A stretch of 50,466 nucleotides of DNA, from NCBI GenBank assembly GCA_025923075.1, contig JAICGN010000020.1, positions 1-50,466 of the forward strand, given 5' to 3'. Made by a program: the position numbers and the translations under genes. The notes beneath the pieces are model-generated. The model made no database searches. It saw only the letters and a list, made by a program, of their open reading frames with translations, and was not told the origin of the DNA. Each line of letters opens with the position of its first letter. The first letter of the stretch is position 1. Origin of the DNA: Chitinophagaceae bacterium (lineage in GTDB: Bacteria > Bacteroidota > Bacteroidia > Chitinophagales > Chitinophagaceae). This document shows, one piece after another, positions 26,359 through 35,033 of the stretch.

Positions 26359-26655
26359 TTACCAGCGGCTGCTGCTGTTGGAAAATGAACGACGATTGTT
26401 GTTGCTTCTTTCCTCGCGAGGTTTTGCAACGGTTACTTTGATAGCACGGCCATCAACAGTAGCGCCATCTAATTCAGCAATTGCTTTTTGAGCCGCTGCA
26501 TCATCAGGCATTTCAACAAAACCAAAACCACGGCTGCGGTTGGTTTCTTTGTCATTGATAACTTTTGCTGAAGATACTTCTCCGTAGTCAGCAAAATAAC
26601 TTTTCAAGTCTTCATCATTTACGTTGAAGCTTAAATTTGAAACATAAATGTTCAT
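26359..26655 (-). CDS. RNA-recognition-motif (RRM) RNA-binding protein
   Basis: A 98-residue protein made of a single RRM: RNP2 IYVSNL (3-8) and RNP1 RGFGFVEM (42-49), followed by a short Arg/Asn/Ser tail. Small single-RRM proteins of Bacteroidota and Cyanobacteria bind single-stranded RNA. They are often cold-induced and, in this phylum, have been tied to global post-transcriptional regulation. The tail here is Asn/Ser-rich rather than Gly-rich. Its upstream 276-nt region is long and AT-rich, consistent with a leader that affects expression. Confidence 0.93.
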   Translation of the reverse strand: MNIYVSNLSFNVNDEDLKSYFADYGEVSSAKVINDKETNRSRGFGFVEMPDDAAAQKAIAELDGATVDGRAIKVTVAKPREERSNNNRRSFSNSSSRW

Positions 26656-26931
26656 TTACTTTTCGATTTTAAATTAATAATGATCTGAGAAACGAGTACT
26701 GGAAAGAAGACTAACTATTTAGCAGATTAACGCTTAGCAGAAAAAATCATTGACTTACCAAAAACTAGAACTCAAATTTGAAATGCGAAGATAAGTATTT
26801 ATCTACTAAGAATTGGTTTTATTTCAAATTGGATTAAGCAATCCTTTCGTGTTGGGTATCTAAAATTTTCAAGGCAAATAAAAATAAATCCGTAGCTTTT
26901 TACCCTCAACGATAACCAAAACTAAAAATTT
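26656..26931. other. AT-rich upstream region shared by the RRM gene and the cytochrome gene
   Basis: No gene. Within it, AATTTGAAAT (26775-26784) and ATTTCAAATT (26821-26830) form a perfect 10-bp inverted repeat 36 nt apart, upstream of the RRM start; it could be an operator or part of the leader RNA. I saw no clear Bacteroidota -7/-33 promoter pair. Confidence 0.5.
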
Positions 26932-27537
26932 ATGAAACGAATTCTTACGGATGCAGCCGTTTTTAGCGCAACTATCTTGCTTCTAACCCGGTGCACCGAC
27001 GAAAAAAAATCAGACACAGGGGAAATAAAACCCACAGTTGCCCAATACGGCGCTTATGACAGCCAGGTAAAATGGGGCGAGCATCTTGTTAAAGTTGGCG
27101 GTTGCAATGATTGCCATACTCCAAAAAAAATGGGACCCAATGGACCAGAGCTCGACATGAGCCTGATGCTTTCAGGCCATCCGGAGCAAATGCCTCCAGT
27201 TGACTTTGATCCGAAAGAAGCTGCTAAAAAAAATCTCATCGTTACTCAAACATTTACGTCATGGACAGGACCTTGGGGAACTACTTACGCGCCCAATCTT
27301 ACGTCAGACTCTACAGGTATCGGCAATTGGAAGGAAGACCAATTTGTTAAATGCCTTCAGGAAAAGAAATGGATGGGGCTCGATAATACCCGACCTCTTA
27401 TGCCGCCCATGTCCATGATGCCGGTAACCGAAATGAGTGTAGATGAACTAAAAGCTATTTTTGCTTATCTGAAAACAACACCCGCTATTAAGAATGTTGC
27501 CCCTCAGGCAGCACTGTTACCACCACCTGCGAAATAG
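26932..27537 (+). CDS. Cytochrome c-family lipoprotein
   Basis: A 201-residue protein with a signal sequence and a probable lipidation Cys21 (LLLTRC; the Arg before Cys is unusual). CNDCH at 58-62 is the only heme-binding CxxCH motif; Met-rich text near the C-terminus (PPMSMMPVTEM) could provide the axial Met. The spacing GGCNDCHTPKKMGPNGPELD is typical of class I diheme-like or monoheme electron carriers. With one heme it would shuttle electrons in the periplasm or envelope. It ends before an intrinsic terminator and is convergent with the esterase-like gene. Confidence 0.87.
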   Translation: MKRILTDAAVFSATILLLTRCTDEKKSDTGEIKPTVAQYGAYDSQVKWGEHLVKVGGCNDCHTPKKMGPNGPELDMSLMLSGHPEQMPPVDFDPKEAAKKNLIVTQTFTSWTGPWGTTYAPNLTSDSTGIGNWKEDQFVKCLQEKKWMGLDNTRPLMPPMSMMPVTEMSVDELKAIFAYLKTTPAIKNVAPQAALLPPPAK

Positions 27538-27559
27538 ATTATTAATGAAAAGTATTTTG

Positions 27560-27584
27560 CCCCACAAAATTTGTGGGGTTTTTT
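27560..27584 (+). terminator. Rho-independent terminator after the cytochrome gene
   Basis: CCCCACAAA / TTTGTGGGG arms (27560-27568 and 27570-27578) followed by six T residues. The terminator lies 22 nt after the stop codon, and its last bases just meet the 3' end of the convergent SASA gene. Confidence 0.88.
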
Positions 27585-28986
27585 ATTTTAACCGGCTTTG
27601 ATCTACCGGGAAATTGTCGGTACGAAAAGGGCAAAGTGGCAAGCCTTCTTTACTTACTACATTTCCAATAAGAGTATTTCCAAAACCATAACGTACATGA
27701 ACGGGCGCTGGAACTTTCTCGCTCCATACAATAATTTTATCTTTCTCAATCTTCACTTCGGCAGGAAACCACTCCTCTATTTCTCCTGAAACAAAAAATC
27801 CAGATACGGGGGTAGTAACAACAAATCCTTTGGAGGCATTATCAAAACTTAATATGATCTGGTTCTTGTTTTTGGTTTTGCTTTTGTAAACGGGGTGTTT
27901 ATAAATAATATTTTTCTGTTTATACGTTTCAGCCAGTGCCCAATTGGCAAGTCTCAGTCCCACATCGTGTTTGTTTGGCGGATGGAGCTCATTGGTGTTA
28001 TCCACCAGATCGGTTATTACAACCATCCCGGTATTGTGCATGGTCATAGCTTTGGTTTGTGCTTCCTGAACCAGGGCGCCAACATTTTTGAATCCATAGT
28101 TGTAGGGGGCAATTTGGACATAGTAAAATGGGAAATCTTTTTTCCAGGCTTCCCGCCATGACTTTATCATGGTGGTAAAAAGCTTATAGTACGTGTCGTT
28201 ATTCCCGATATTGCTTTCTCCCTGGTACCAAATGGCTCCTGCTATGTTGAACTTGGTTACAGGATCTATCATCGCGTTGTAACAAAGCCCGTCATGATTT
28301 GGCCACCAGCGAAAACTTTGCAAACGGGCTGCAGACAAGCGAAGCTCTTCATCATCATCAAAGATCTTTTCAGGCGTCCACACTTCGGCAGGTGTACCGC
28401 CCCAGCTGGCATTGATAAGTCCAACTGGTACGTTCAAATCTTTATTCAATTTTTTTCCAAAAAAATAACCAACAGCACTGAAAGCTTTTAAAGAATTTGA
28501 ATCGCAAATTTTCCACTCTGCCTGTACATCGTCCTGGGGGTGATTTGCCGTTGCTTTAGGTATATGGAAAAAACGAATAGTCGGATTATAACAAATGGGC
28601 AATTCATCCTTTATATCTTTTAATCCATTCCAATAGTTCCATTCCATGTTCGATTGCCCTGAACATATCCAGACTTCTCCGATCATAACATCGTTCAGTA
28701 CAATTGTATTGCTGCCTTTTAATGTGATGGAATAAGGACCTCCTGCTGCCGGAGTTTTCACTTTTATTTTCCAATTAGCCCGGTTGTTAACTATTGACGT
28801 GTCGGTTTTGTTATTCCAACTGGTAGTTATTAAAATCTTTTCGGAAGGATTTCCCCAGCCCCATAAACTTGCCGAATCATTTTGCTGTAACACCATGCCG
28901 GATGAAATAACTGCAGGTAACCTTAGTTGAGCTTCAGATTGTGAAATAAGCGACAAAATAAAAATTACGGCCAGCACGATTCTCAT
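27583..28986 (-). CDS. Sialate O-acetylesterase-like protein (SASA domain)
   Basis: A 467-residue secreted esterase starting at the ATG at 28986, which places the signal peptide (cut after SQSEAQ) right at the N-terminus; an in-frame ATG 18 codons earlier gives no signal. IGEVWICSGQSNMEW carries the SGNH-like Ser in GQSNM; WYQGESN follows, and DLVDNTNELHPPNKHDVG near 330-350 supplies the catalytic Asp/His. The family removes acetyl groups from sialic acid or from xylan and pectin sugars. In this genome the pectin-type GH106 suggests plant or microbial polysaccharide acetyl esters. A convergent terminator lies at its 3' end. Confidence 0.88.
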   Translation of the reverse strand: MRIVLAVIFILSLISQSEAQLRLPAVISSGMVLQQNDSASLWGWGNPSEKILITTSWNNKTDTSIVNNRANWKIKVKTPAAGGPYSITLKGSNTIVLNDVMIGEVWICSGQSNMEWNYWNGLKDIKDELPICYNPTIRFFHIPKATANHPQDDVQAEWKICDSNSLKAFSAVGYFFGKKLNKDLNVPVGLINASWGGTPAEVWTPEKIFDDDEELRLSAARLQSFRWWPNHDGLCYNAMIDPVTKFNIAGAIWYQGESNIGNNDTYYKLFTTMIKSWREAWKKDFPFYYVQIAPYNYGFKNVGALVQEAQTKAMTMHNTGMVVITDLVDNTNELHPPNKHDVGLRLANWALAETYKQKNIIYKHPVYKSKTKNKNQIILSFDNASKGFVVTTPVSGFFVSGEIEEWFPAEVKIEKDKIIVWSEKVPAPVHVRYGFGNTLIGNVVSKEGLPLCPFRTDNFPVDQSRLK

Positions 28987-29177
28987 CTTAGTCCAGTTTG
29001 TGGACTTTAAATGTAAGATTTTTATCTTTTGCAGGAACACATGCTACGCGGTAGCGTTATATACTTAGTAATGCGAAAGGATAAGGCATTTATGAACTCA
29101 GTTCAAGAAAATCGAAGAGGCATCTGCTGGTGGGAGCGATACTGCCAGGTAAATTATTTCAGCAATCATTTTGGTTA

Positions 29178-30044
29178 TTATTTTTTCAAGATCAATTTTA
29201 TATCATTTTTATTGTTGATGATAGCAACCCATTGGCTGAATGTGTTTGGATCAGTTGCAGGATCGTCCTCGTTACTGTCATCCTTACCATTAAACGCTTC
29301 GAGTACTTTCAGGTATTTTTCTGATTCGGCTTTGCCCAACGTCACCAGGCTTCCACATCCTTCAAAATAATAGTGGGTAGCAATGAATCTTTTTACATGA
29401 TTCCTTGTTTCTTTTGGCAAAAAGTATTGGATCTTCCAAAAACTTCTACTCCCGGATTTTTTTATGGCATTGATAACATGCAGGGGGCCACTATTGTATG
29501 CAGCAATTACCAGCAGCCAATCGCCAAAATAAGCATACAGATCTTCAAGATATTTAGCTGCAGCAACACTGCTTTTCCAAAGGTGTTGTCTTTCATCATA
29601 CCTCGACGTTATTTTCAGTCCAAGTCCCTTTGCCGTAGCTGGCATGAACTGCCAAACGCCAACCGCGCCGACACGTGAAACCGCATTTGTTTTTAGGTGT
29701 GATTCAATTACCGCGAGATATTTTAATTCTACAGGTATGTTATGTTGTAGGAAAATTTTATCAATGACTCTGAAATAATTGCTTTTATTCAATTTAAGCT
29801 TTTCAAAAAGCTCATCATTGATCTCGGCGTAATCATCAACAAAATTCCCCATTGAAGGGTGCAAAGGAACTTCAGGGGTTAAGGATGTTTTGCTGTTGGT
29901 AATCGAAACAACGATACTGTCATTGATAAAATCATGGCTGGCGCTATCCAGCGGGGAAGGACCGTATCCTGCGTTGGCCCTGAGTACGGCGAAGAAAAGG
30001 ATCAATACTACCGATCCTGCTTTACTAATTTTCATGTTCAACAT
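29178..30044 (-). CDS. Lytic transglycosylase (GH23 / SLT domain)
   Basis: A 288-residue envelope protein with a hydrophobic N-terminal signal. The SLT domain spans about residues 95-240: ESHLKTNAVS (Glu114 catalytic, ES pair), GAVGVWQFMPATA (127-139) and AAYNSGP (about 190-196) are the classic MltC/MltD-type motifs. It cleaves peptidoglycan glycan strands with formation of 1,6-anhydro muropeptides, during growth or remodelling. The C-terminus has no LysM repeats, unlike E. coli MltD. It starts at ATG 30044 (an internal ATG at 30035 is possible) and shares an intergenic region with the MFS gene. Confidence 0.9.
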   Translation of the reverse strand: MLNMKISKAGSVVLILFFAVLRANAGYGPSPLDSASHDFINDSIVVSITNSKTSLTPEVPLHPSMGNFVDDYAEINDELFEKLKLNKSNYFRVIDKIFLQHNIPVELKYLAVIESHLKTNAVSRVGAVGVWQFMPATAKGLGLKITSRYDERQHLWKSSVAAAKYLEDLYAYFGDWLLVIAAYNSGPLHVINAIKKSGSRSFWKIQYFLPKETRNHVKRFIATHYYFEGCGSLVTLGKAESEKYLKVLEAFNGKDDSNEDDPATDPNTFSQWVAIINNKNDIKLILKK

Positions 30045-30341
30045 CGTTTTAGATTTTTTGATTAAAACAATGCCGACCCAAGGGTTGGATTTACTAAGAT
30101 TAATTCACAGGAGGATTGGAGTAATTAGCTAAAGATGGTTCCGGGGGTACGGTTGTTAAGGCTTTTCATTACCGGAATTTTGTAATGGTTGCCATAGGAG
30201 TTTGAATGAATGAATTCAAAAATAGAGTCTGGTAATCGGTTTACCTAGAATTTTTACTAGTAAATACACTACTCAAAAATTAAGAGCGTGATTATCATTA
30301 ATGAATTAATACTATTAAAAAACAAAAACGGAGGTTTACTA

Positions 30342-30410
30342 ATGTTGAAAAATTTTATTCATAAAAAGCTTGGTGGTTTAAAAATGGAAAAACGGGGTAA
30401 CAATAACTGA
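30342..30410 (+). CDS. Possible 22-residue basic peptide (small ORF with strong Shine-Dalgarno)
   Basis: ATG at 30342 is preceded by GGAGG (about 10 nt upstream), a strong Shine-Dalgarno that most genes in this window lack. The 22 codons give a Lys-rich peptide starting MLKNFIHKKL. It lies 76 nt before the MFS exporter start and could be a leader peptide or a real small protein. No relative is known to me. Confidence 0.3.
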   Translation: MLKNFIHKKLGGLKMEKRGNNN

Positions 30411-30443
30411 TGTTCCTGTTTAACAATGCCTGCCTTTTTTTAT

Positions 30444-30462
30444 GTTGCAATAGTTCTGCAAC
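30444..30462. promoter_or_regulatory. Possible operator: 6-bp inverted repeat before the MFS exporter gene
   Basis: GTTGCA - ATAGTTC - TGCAAC is a perfect inverted repeat with a 7-nt spacer, ending 24 nt before the MFS start codon. The shape fits a TetR-like operator, but no regulator gene is nearby, so this is only a suggestion. Confidence 0.25.
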
Positions 30463-30486
30463 TTTGATAGATCCAAAACAATAGCC

Positions 30487-31710
30487 ATGGCTCAACCGGG
30501 AAAGGCTGCTATTAATTTTATCTTTATAACGCTGCTTATTGATGTAATGGGGTGGGGACTTATTATTCCCGTTATGCCGGACCTTATCTCACAACTTAAA
30601 AATATTCCTGTTAATGTAGCAAGCCCTTACGGGGCGTGGTTGCTGTCTGCCTATGCAGTCACACAATTTGTATTTGCACCTGTAATTGGCAACCTGAGTG
30701 ATAAGTATGGGAGAAGACCTGTTCTGCTTGGCTCATTGATTGGTTTTGGAATTGATTACCTTTTTCTTGCCCTCGCTCCTTCATATGGATGGTTATTTAT
30801 CGGGCGCATCATTGCAGGTATTACAGGCGCCAGTTTTACAACAGCATCTGCTTACATTGCTGACGTAAGTACAGCCGAGACCAGGGCGAAGAATTTTGGA
30901 ATGATAGGGGCTGCGTTCGGGCTTGGCTTTATCATTGGTCCTGCCCTTGGCGGATTATTAGCCGGGCTGGGAATAAGAGCTCCGTTTTATGCGGCTGCTA
31001 TTCTTTGTCTATTAAACACGTTATATGGATATTTTGTTTTGCCTGAATCATTAAGCAAAGAACACCGGCGGGATTTTCATTGGAAAAGAGCTAATCCATT
31101 TGGTTCTCTTTTGTTATTCAAGCGATATCCTACGATTGGCAAATTGGCGATTTCCTTTTTTCTTATTTATATGGCCGCACAATCAGTGCAGGCAAACTGG
31201 AATTTCTTTACCATCTATCGTTTTCAATGGAGTGAAAAAATGGTGGGTATTTCTCTTGCAGTTGTTGGTTTGTTGGTAGGTTTGGTACAAGCCGGATTAA
31301 CAAGAGTGATCAATCCAAAGATCGGCAATGAGCGCAGCATCTATCTCGGGCTGATCTTATATAGCGTCGGTCTTATATTGTTTGCTTTTGCAACAGCAGG
31401 ATGGATGATGTTTGCTTTTCTTATTCCATACTGTTTTGGCGGGATTGCAGGACCTGCCTTGCAATCAGTCCTGGCGGGTCATGTACCACCAAATGAGCAG
31501 GGCGAATTGCAGGGAGCCCTTACAAGTTTAATGAGTCTGACTACAGTTTTTGGACCACCGCTCATGAATAACCTTTTTAAATATTTCACTACTGCCAAAG
31601 CTCCGTTTTATTTTCCTGGGGCCGCTTTTTTCTTAGGAGCCATATTTATGATCGGTAGTGCTTTAGTGGCATGGATAACCCTGAGAAAAGAAAAACCCGT
31701 TCTTGCCTGA
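30487..31710 (+). CDS. MFS transporter, tetracycline-exporter (TCR/Tet) type
   Basis: A 407-residue inner-membrane protein with 12 predicted segments. Motif A GNLSDKYGRRPV (about 72-83) between helices 2 and 3 is the proton-coupled antiporter signature; FGLGFIIGPALGG (about 143-155) is motif C of drug:H+ antiporters. Order and length (TetA about 400) match the TCR/Tet family, which includes both true tetracycline pumps and many unrelated efflux or uptake proteins. Without resistance data, substrate is unknown. It is preceded by a long intergenic region with a possible operator and is followed by the convergent DoxX gene. Confidence 0.87.
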   Translation: MAQPGKAAINFIFITLLIDVMGWGLIIPVMPDLISQLKNIPVNVASPYGAWLLSAYAVTQFVFAPVIGNLSDKYGRRPVLLGSLIGFGIDYLFLALAPSYGWLFIGRIIAGITGASFTTASAYIADVSTAETRAKNFGMIGAAFGLGFIIGPALGGLLAGLGIRAPFYAAAILCLLNTLYGYFVLPESLSKEHRRDFHWKRANPFGSLLLFKRYPTIGKLAISFFLIYMAAQSVQANWNFFTIYRFQWSEKMVGISLAVVGLLVGLVQAGLTRVINPKIGNERSIYLGLILYSVGLILFAFATAGWMMFAFLIPYCFGGIAGPALQSVLAGHVPPNEQGELQGALTSLMSLTTVFGPPLMNNLFKYFTTAKAPFYFPGAAFFLGAIFMIGSALVAWITLRKEKPVLA

Positions 31711-31721
31711 TCTTAAAACAT

Positions 31722-32150
31722 TTAAATAAGATGCGTTTTGACAAAATGATCCAACGATAGTTCGCCGCCTCCCTCAAAAAGAAACAGGACAAGTAAGATA
31801 AGCACAAGTATTGAAAAAATTAGTTCTGAGCCTGGAGTATAGGGACCCATTGATGCATTAATTATCACGGCCCCAATAAGAATCGGGATCTGTATTAATG
31901 CAGACAACCTGGTAAACAATCCAATGGTAATTAGAAAACCACATAGCAGATGTATCCACGTAATTACAAGTGCCATCCAATCGGGTAGAAAATTAAAGCT
32001 GCTTGTTGACAGCAGGGCCTTTAATGACATCATATCGCTCATAAAGGAAATGCCTTTAGAAACAAGGGCGATACCCAGAGCAGCACGAAGCAATAACAGT
32101 AATCGCGGGTGAGTGGTGCTCCATCTGTCAAGTTGATGTAAGAAAGTCAT
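31722..32150 (-). CDS. DoxX-family membrane protein
   Basis: A 142-residue protein with four membrane segments; LLLLRAALGIALVSKGISFMSDM at the start matches the DoxX opening helix. The family is widespread, membrane-bound and mostly uncharacterised, with suggested links to quinones and oxidative stress. It is the last gene of a run of minus-strand genes behind the sigma factor pair and is 77 nt from the anti-sigma-like gene. Confidence 0.78.
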   Translation of the reverse strand: MTFLHQLDRWSTTHPRLLLLLRAALGIALVSKGISFMSDMMSLKALLSTSSFNFLPDWMALVITWIHLLCGFLITIGLFTRLSALIQIPILIGAVIINASMGPYTPGSELIFSILVLILLVLFLFEGGGELSLDHFVKTHLI

Positions 32151-32227
32151 AAGAAAGAGTTTTAAAGGAGCTAATCGATACCTATAAAAGTTACACCATA
32201 ATTATGCCGGAAACCAAATATATTTTT

Positions 32228-32593
32228 TCACTGTTGTTGCAACATCCTGTGTATTACCACGTAACTTAAAACGATAAGAAGCAGAATGATAAATATTGCG
32301 ATATAAAGCCAGGGTTGATCTTTGAACCGGAATTTTTCCCTTCTCTTTTTTCTTTTTTCGAGTTTTTTATGAAGATCGCGATTCAGTTGTTCCACAAGCG
32401 ACGAGATTTTCGCTTTATTTTTTATTTCCTGCAAACCTTCCATGGCGTCATCACTAAATTCAGAGGTCAGCATTTTTTTCTCCAACTCATGCTTTTGTTC
32501 ATCAGATAGCCGGCCTTCCAGGTATTTTAAAAGCGTTTCCTGGTCAACTTCTGTTGAAAGATGGGACAATATGTCTTTTAAATTGTTCGACAT
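32228..32593 (-). CDS. Probable membrane anti-sigma-like protein
   Basis: A 121-residue protein with a charged N-terminal half and one C-terminal membrane segment (PWLYIAIFIILLLIVLSYVVI). DILSHLSTEVDQETLLKYLEGRLSDEQKHELEKK resembles the N-terminal anti-sigma half of Bacteroidota FecR-free partners. There is no zinc HxxxCxxC motif and no FecR periplasmic domain. It immediately follows the sigma factor gene (0 nt gap), the usual place for an antagonist. The function is inferred from position and shape. Confidence 0.5.
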   Translation of the reverse strand: MSNNLKDILSHLSTEVDQETLLKYLEGRLSDEQKHELEKKMLTSEFSDDAMEGLQEIKNKAKISSLVEQLNRDLHKKLEKRKKRREKFRFKDQPWLYIAIFIILLLIVLSYVVIHRMLQQQ

Positions 32594-33214
32594 TTATTGA
32601 TTCAGTTTCTTTTCAATTAATATCCTCATATTGCGCTTCCCATTTTGAATGTGGCTTTTAACCTGCATCATATTATAGCCTGTTTGCTCTGCAATTTGCT
32701 GGTAGCTTTTCTTTTCCATGTAAAACAAAGTTACACATAGTTGCTGGTCAGCATTCAATTCTTTCAACGCCTCGTTCATGTATTCGTATGTCTTTTCATT
32801 CAATATCAAACTTTCTTTATCCGCTTCGATGGCTTCAGCCGGGATATTGTCTTTTACTTCAACTGTATTTTTCCCGGGTTTATCCCTGAGTTGCATCAGG
32901 CAATGGTTTTTGGCAACCATGTATATCCAGCTTTTGAAATAATCAACCCGGTATTTATGTAGTTCGGTAATCGCTTTTAAGAAAATTTGTTGCACACTAT
33001 CTCTTGCTTGCTCCTCATCCTTCAGGTATTTCATACACACACCTAATAACAATAACGTATACCGTTCCAGCAAAATACCGAGCCACTGATTATCGTGGTC
33101 GGCATAAAATCGTTCAAGCAGCTCCTGGTCGGTAATATGTTTGTGCAGCTTCGGATTCACGGGCTGAAAATAGCTAATTTCATTTTCTATGATGCGGGAA
33201 GTTAGAAATTTCAC
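32594..33214 (-). CDS. ECF-type RNA polymerase sigma factor
   Basis: A 206-residue sigma-70 family regulator. Region 2 (about 45-105: ERYTLLLLGVCMKYL to MVAKNHCLMQLRDK) and region 4 (about 140-195: LNADQQLCVTLFYMEKKSYQQIAEQTGYNMMQVKSHI) are both present. No ATG starts the gene: the candidates are GTG at 33214, 33238 and 33244, and I chose 33214 by frame and length. Target genes are unknown; there is no TonB receptor in this operon, unlike many Bacteroidota ECF systems. It sits at the head of a pair with the membrane protein just described. Confidence 0.9.
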   Translation of the reverse strand: MKFLTSRIIENEISYFQPVNPKLHKHITDQELLERFYADHDNQWLGILLERYTLLLLGVCMKYLKDEEQARDSVQQIFLKAITELHKYRVDYFKSWIYMVAKNHCLMQLRDKPGKNTVEVKDNIPAEAIEADKESLILNEKTYEYMNEALKELNADQQLCVTLFYMEKKSYQQIAEQTGYNMMQVKSHIQNGKRNMRILIEKKLNQ

Positions 33215-33353
33215 AATAAGTTTTATGGGTTGCCTCACCGCCACGAAGGCATCAGCGTTATTTTGTTTTATTTAAGATAGAGTGTGAGCGTAAGTGTATA
33301 TGGACCTTCTTCTGATAAGCAAGACCTGGTTTGGTGGAATCATTTAACCACGT

Positions 33354-33971
33354 TTAGAGCTCGCCAGGTGCTACAATATAATTAGCCATGTTTTCTTTTA
33401 TTTTAAAACGGATAGTTATTGTAAAAGTATATTGATTAGTGTCGAAGCGCCCCCATGCGATAGAAACGGGCGGAATTGAAAGAGGGGAAATGAAATAATA
33501 ATAGATTTCTCCCATATCTTCAAAAGTCTGATGGACACTGTTTGAAAAGCGGTCTGCCTGGTTATTATGGAATCGTTTAAATTCTTTTTCAACTGCCTTC
33601 CTGTTAACAATACCAGTATCAGTTAATCCCATTATTTGAAGATTAATGATGGTGTCATGTGTTTTTAGTGAGTCGGTATAAATTATCTGCTCCTCTGCCA
33701 CTACAAGCTTTACTTCTTTTGGTAAATAGCGGAAAGGATTAAAGTTTTTATAACTGCCGGTGAGAAAGAAAAAAGTGCTGTCGGTACGGCGATCGTATGT
33801 TTCTACAGTGAACCAGGGATCTTGTTGTAGGGAGGTGACGAAACTGCTGAATCGCATATCAAAGGGATGTGCACGGAAATAAGTCTTCAAAACTGAGTGC
33901 AGCGGCGATTGTGCTTGCGATCCAAAGCACATGCATAGCATAAAAGTTGTATATAGTAATATTTTACTCAT
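33354..33971 (-). CDS. Secreted protein of unknown function (member of a tandem pair)
   Basis: A 205-residue protein with a signal peptide (MSKILLYTTFMLCMCFGSQAQ). The mature part is about 180 residues with mixed alpha/beta look, TWFTVETY-like and YVLPKE-like stretches but no motif I know. Its predecessor (33968-34573) is similar in length and layout and overlaps it by 4 nt, so the two are probably paralogues co-translated as a pair. They may act together in the periplasm. Confidence 0.7.
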   Translation of the reverse strand: MSKILLYTTFMLCMCFGSQAQSPLHSVLKTYFRAHPFDMRFSSFVTSLQQDPWFTVETYDRRTDSTFFFLTGSYKNFNPFRYLPKEVKLVVAEEQIIYTDSLKTHDTIINLQIMGLTDTGIVNRKAVEKEFKRFHNNQADRFSNSVHQTFEDMGEIYYYFISPLSIPPVSIAWGRFDTNQYTFTITIRFKIKENMANYIVAPGEL

Positions 33972-34573
33972 TTTTCATTTGGGTAATGAATACGGTAAGA
34001 AAGCCTCAGTATATATTCTTTCTTTTTATTCTTTGTCCAGGCAATTGTAAAAAGATATGGAAAAGCGGGATTATCTTTTAAGTCATAGGCATAGCCGAGA
34101 TAAAAATGATCTTTCTTGTCATTATCGGTTCCGCTAAGGGTAAATTCTCTCCCAAAATAATCTGTTTCCTTTCTTGCACTTATGAATTTATCGGCCATCT
34201 TCTTCCTTGCCACTTCGCCTTTCCCGTAGATAAAATATAAATAAATAATAAAAACAGAATCTAAGACGATCCTTTGAATTGTATCAATATTAATCTTAAG
34301 CTTGTAATTTAAAAAAGCCTTTGTGGAATCATCATAAATTAACGGGTGATCATTAATTCTATAATTTTCATAAATTGTATCTGTCAGCTCAGGATTTCGG
34401 ATTTCGTATTTGAGTACGGAGGCATTTTGTTCCAGGCTTTTTATCCAGCTGGTATGGGGTTTTGAAATATCTAACCCTGCAAAATACTTGAGGAAGAAAT
34501 CTTCTTTAACTGCTTTCTGTCCAAATGATTTTACATGGCTAATTATGAGAAGAATAAATAGAATTGCTTTCAT
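33968..34573 (-). CDS. Secreted protein of unknown function (member of a tandem pair)
   Basis: A 201-residue protein starting at the ATG at 34573, which overlaps the stop of the TSUP gene by one nt (TGATG); an in-frame GTG/ATG further up (34594) exists but would lie inside the TSUP gene. MKAILFILLIISHVKSFGQ is the signal peptide. The mature part shares the general shape of the next gene (a domain of about 180 residues). No family recognised. Confidence 0.7.
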   Translation of the reverse strand: MKAILFILLIISHVKSFGQKAVKEDFFLKYFAGLDISKPHTSWIKSLEQNASVLKYEIRNPELTDTIYENYRINDHPLIYDDSTKAFLNYKLKINIDTIQRIVLDSVFIIYLYFIYGKGEVARKKMADKFISARKETDYFGREFTLSGTDNDKKDHFYLGYAYDLKDNPAFPYLFTIAWTKNKKKEYILRLSYRIHYPNEK

Positions 34574-35025
34574 CAGAAGATATTTTTTACCCACTTAATG
34601 AACCATTCATCCCAGCCTAACATTTTAATACCAGTGTAAAAAAGTATGATGGCAAATATCTTCTTAAGAGAATCTGTTGGTAAAGAAATAGCAAGCTTAC
34701 TTCCGAAATAAGCCCCTGCAAGAAACCCAATCGCTAAGAGACCGATAACTTTTAGATCCATTGGTGTTCCCATTTTTTTGCACTGCTGATAATAATACAA
34801 TGAGGCAATTATTACCACGGGTAATGTAAGCACTCCTAGCGACGTGCCCTGTGCCTGGTGCTGGTTATAGCTTAAAAAGAATACCAGGGCGGGAACCATG
34901 ATAATTCCTCCTCCAACGCCGACTAATCCGCTAAGCATGCCGGCCGCCAAACCGATTATTAATACGGTTAAAATAAGTTGTACTGTCATTTTTTGTTGTA
35001 TGGTATTTTGATCAAGGGGTTGCAT
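34573..35025 (-). CDS. Half-size TSUP-family (sulfite exporter TauE/SafE-like) membrane protein
   Basis: A 150-residue protein with about four membrane segments. AAGMLSGLVGVGGGIIMVPALVFF (about 22-45) is the TSUP helix 1 to glycine-rich signature. Most TSUP proteins have 250-270 residues and two repeats; this one carries a single repeat, as in dimeric half-size members known in bacteria. They export organic or sulfur acids, or are uncharacterised. The N-terminus could begin at the ATG at 34989 instead of 35025. It follows the pyrophosphatase gene by 8 nt. Confidence 0.82.
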   Translation of the reverse strand: MQPLDQNTIQQKMTVQLILTVLIIGLAAGMLSGLVGVGGGIIMVPALVFFLSYNQHQAQGTSLGVLTLPVVIIASLYYYQQCKKMGTPMDLKVIGLLAIGFLAGAYFGSKLAISLPTDSLKKIFAIILFYTGIKMLGWDEWFIKWVKNIF

Positions 35026-35033
35026 CGTAACGG

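Larger units (their letters stand above)
30045..30486. other. 442-bp divergent intergenic region upstream of the transglycosylase and the MFS gene
   Basis: Mostly AT-rich. It holds a small open frame (30342-30410) with a strong ribosome-binding site and a 6-bp inverted repeat (30444-30462) just before the MFS gene. CATTAC (30169) and GTAATG (30184) form a weak inverted repeat. I see no tRNA or riboswitch. Confidence 0.5.
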
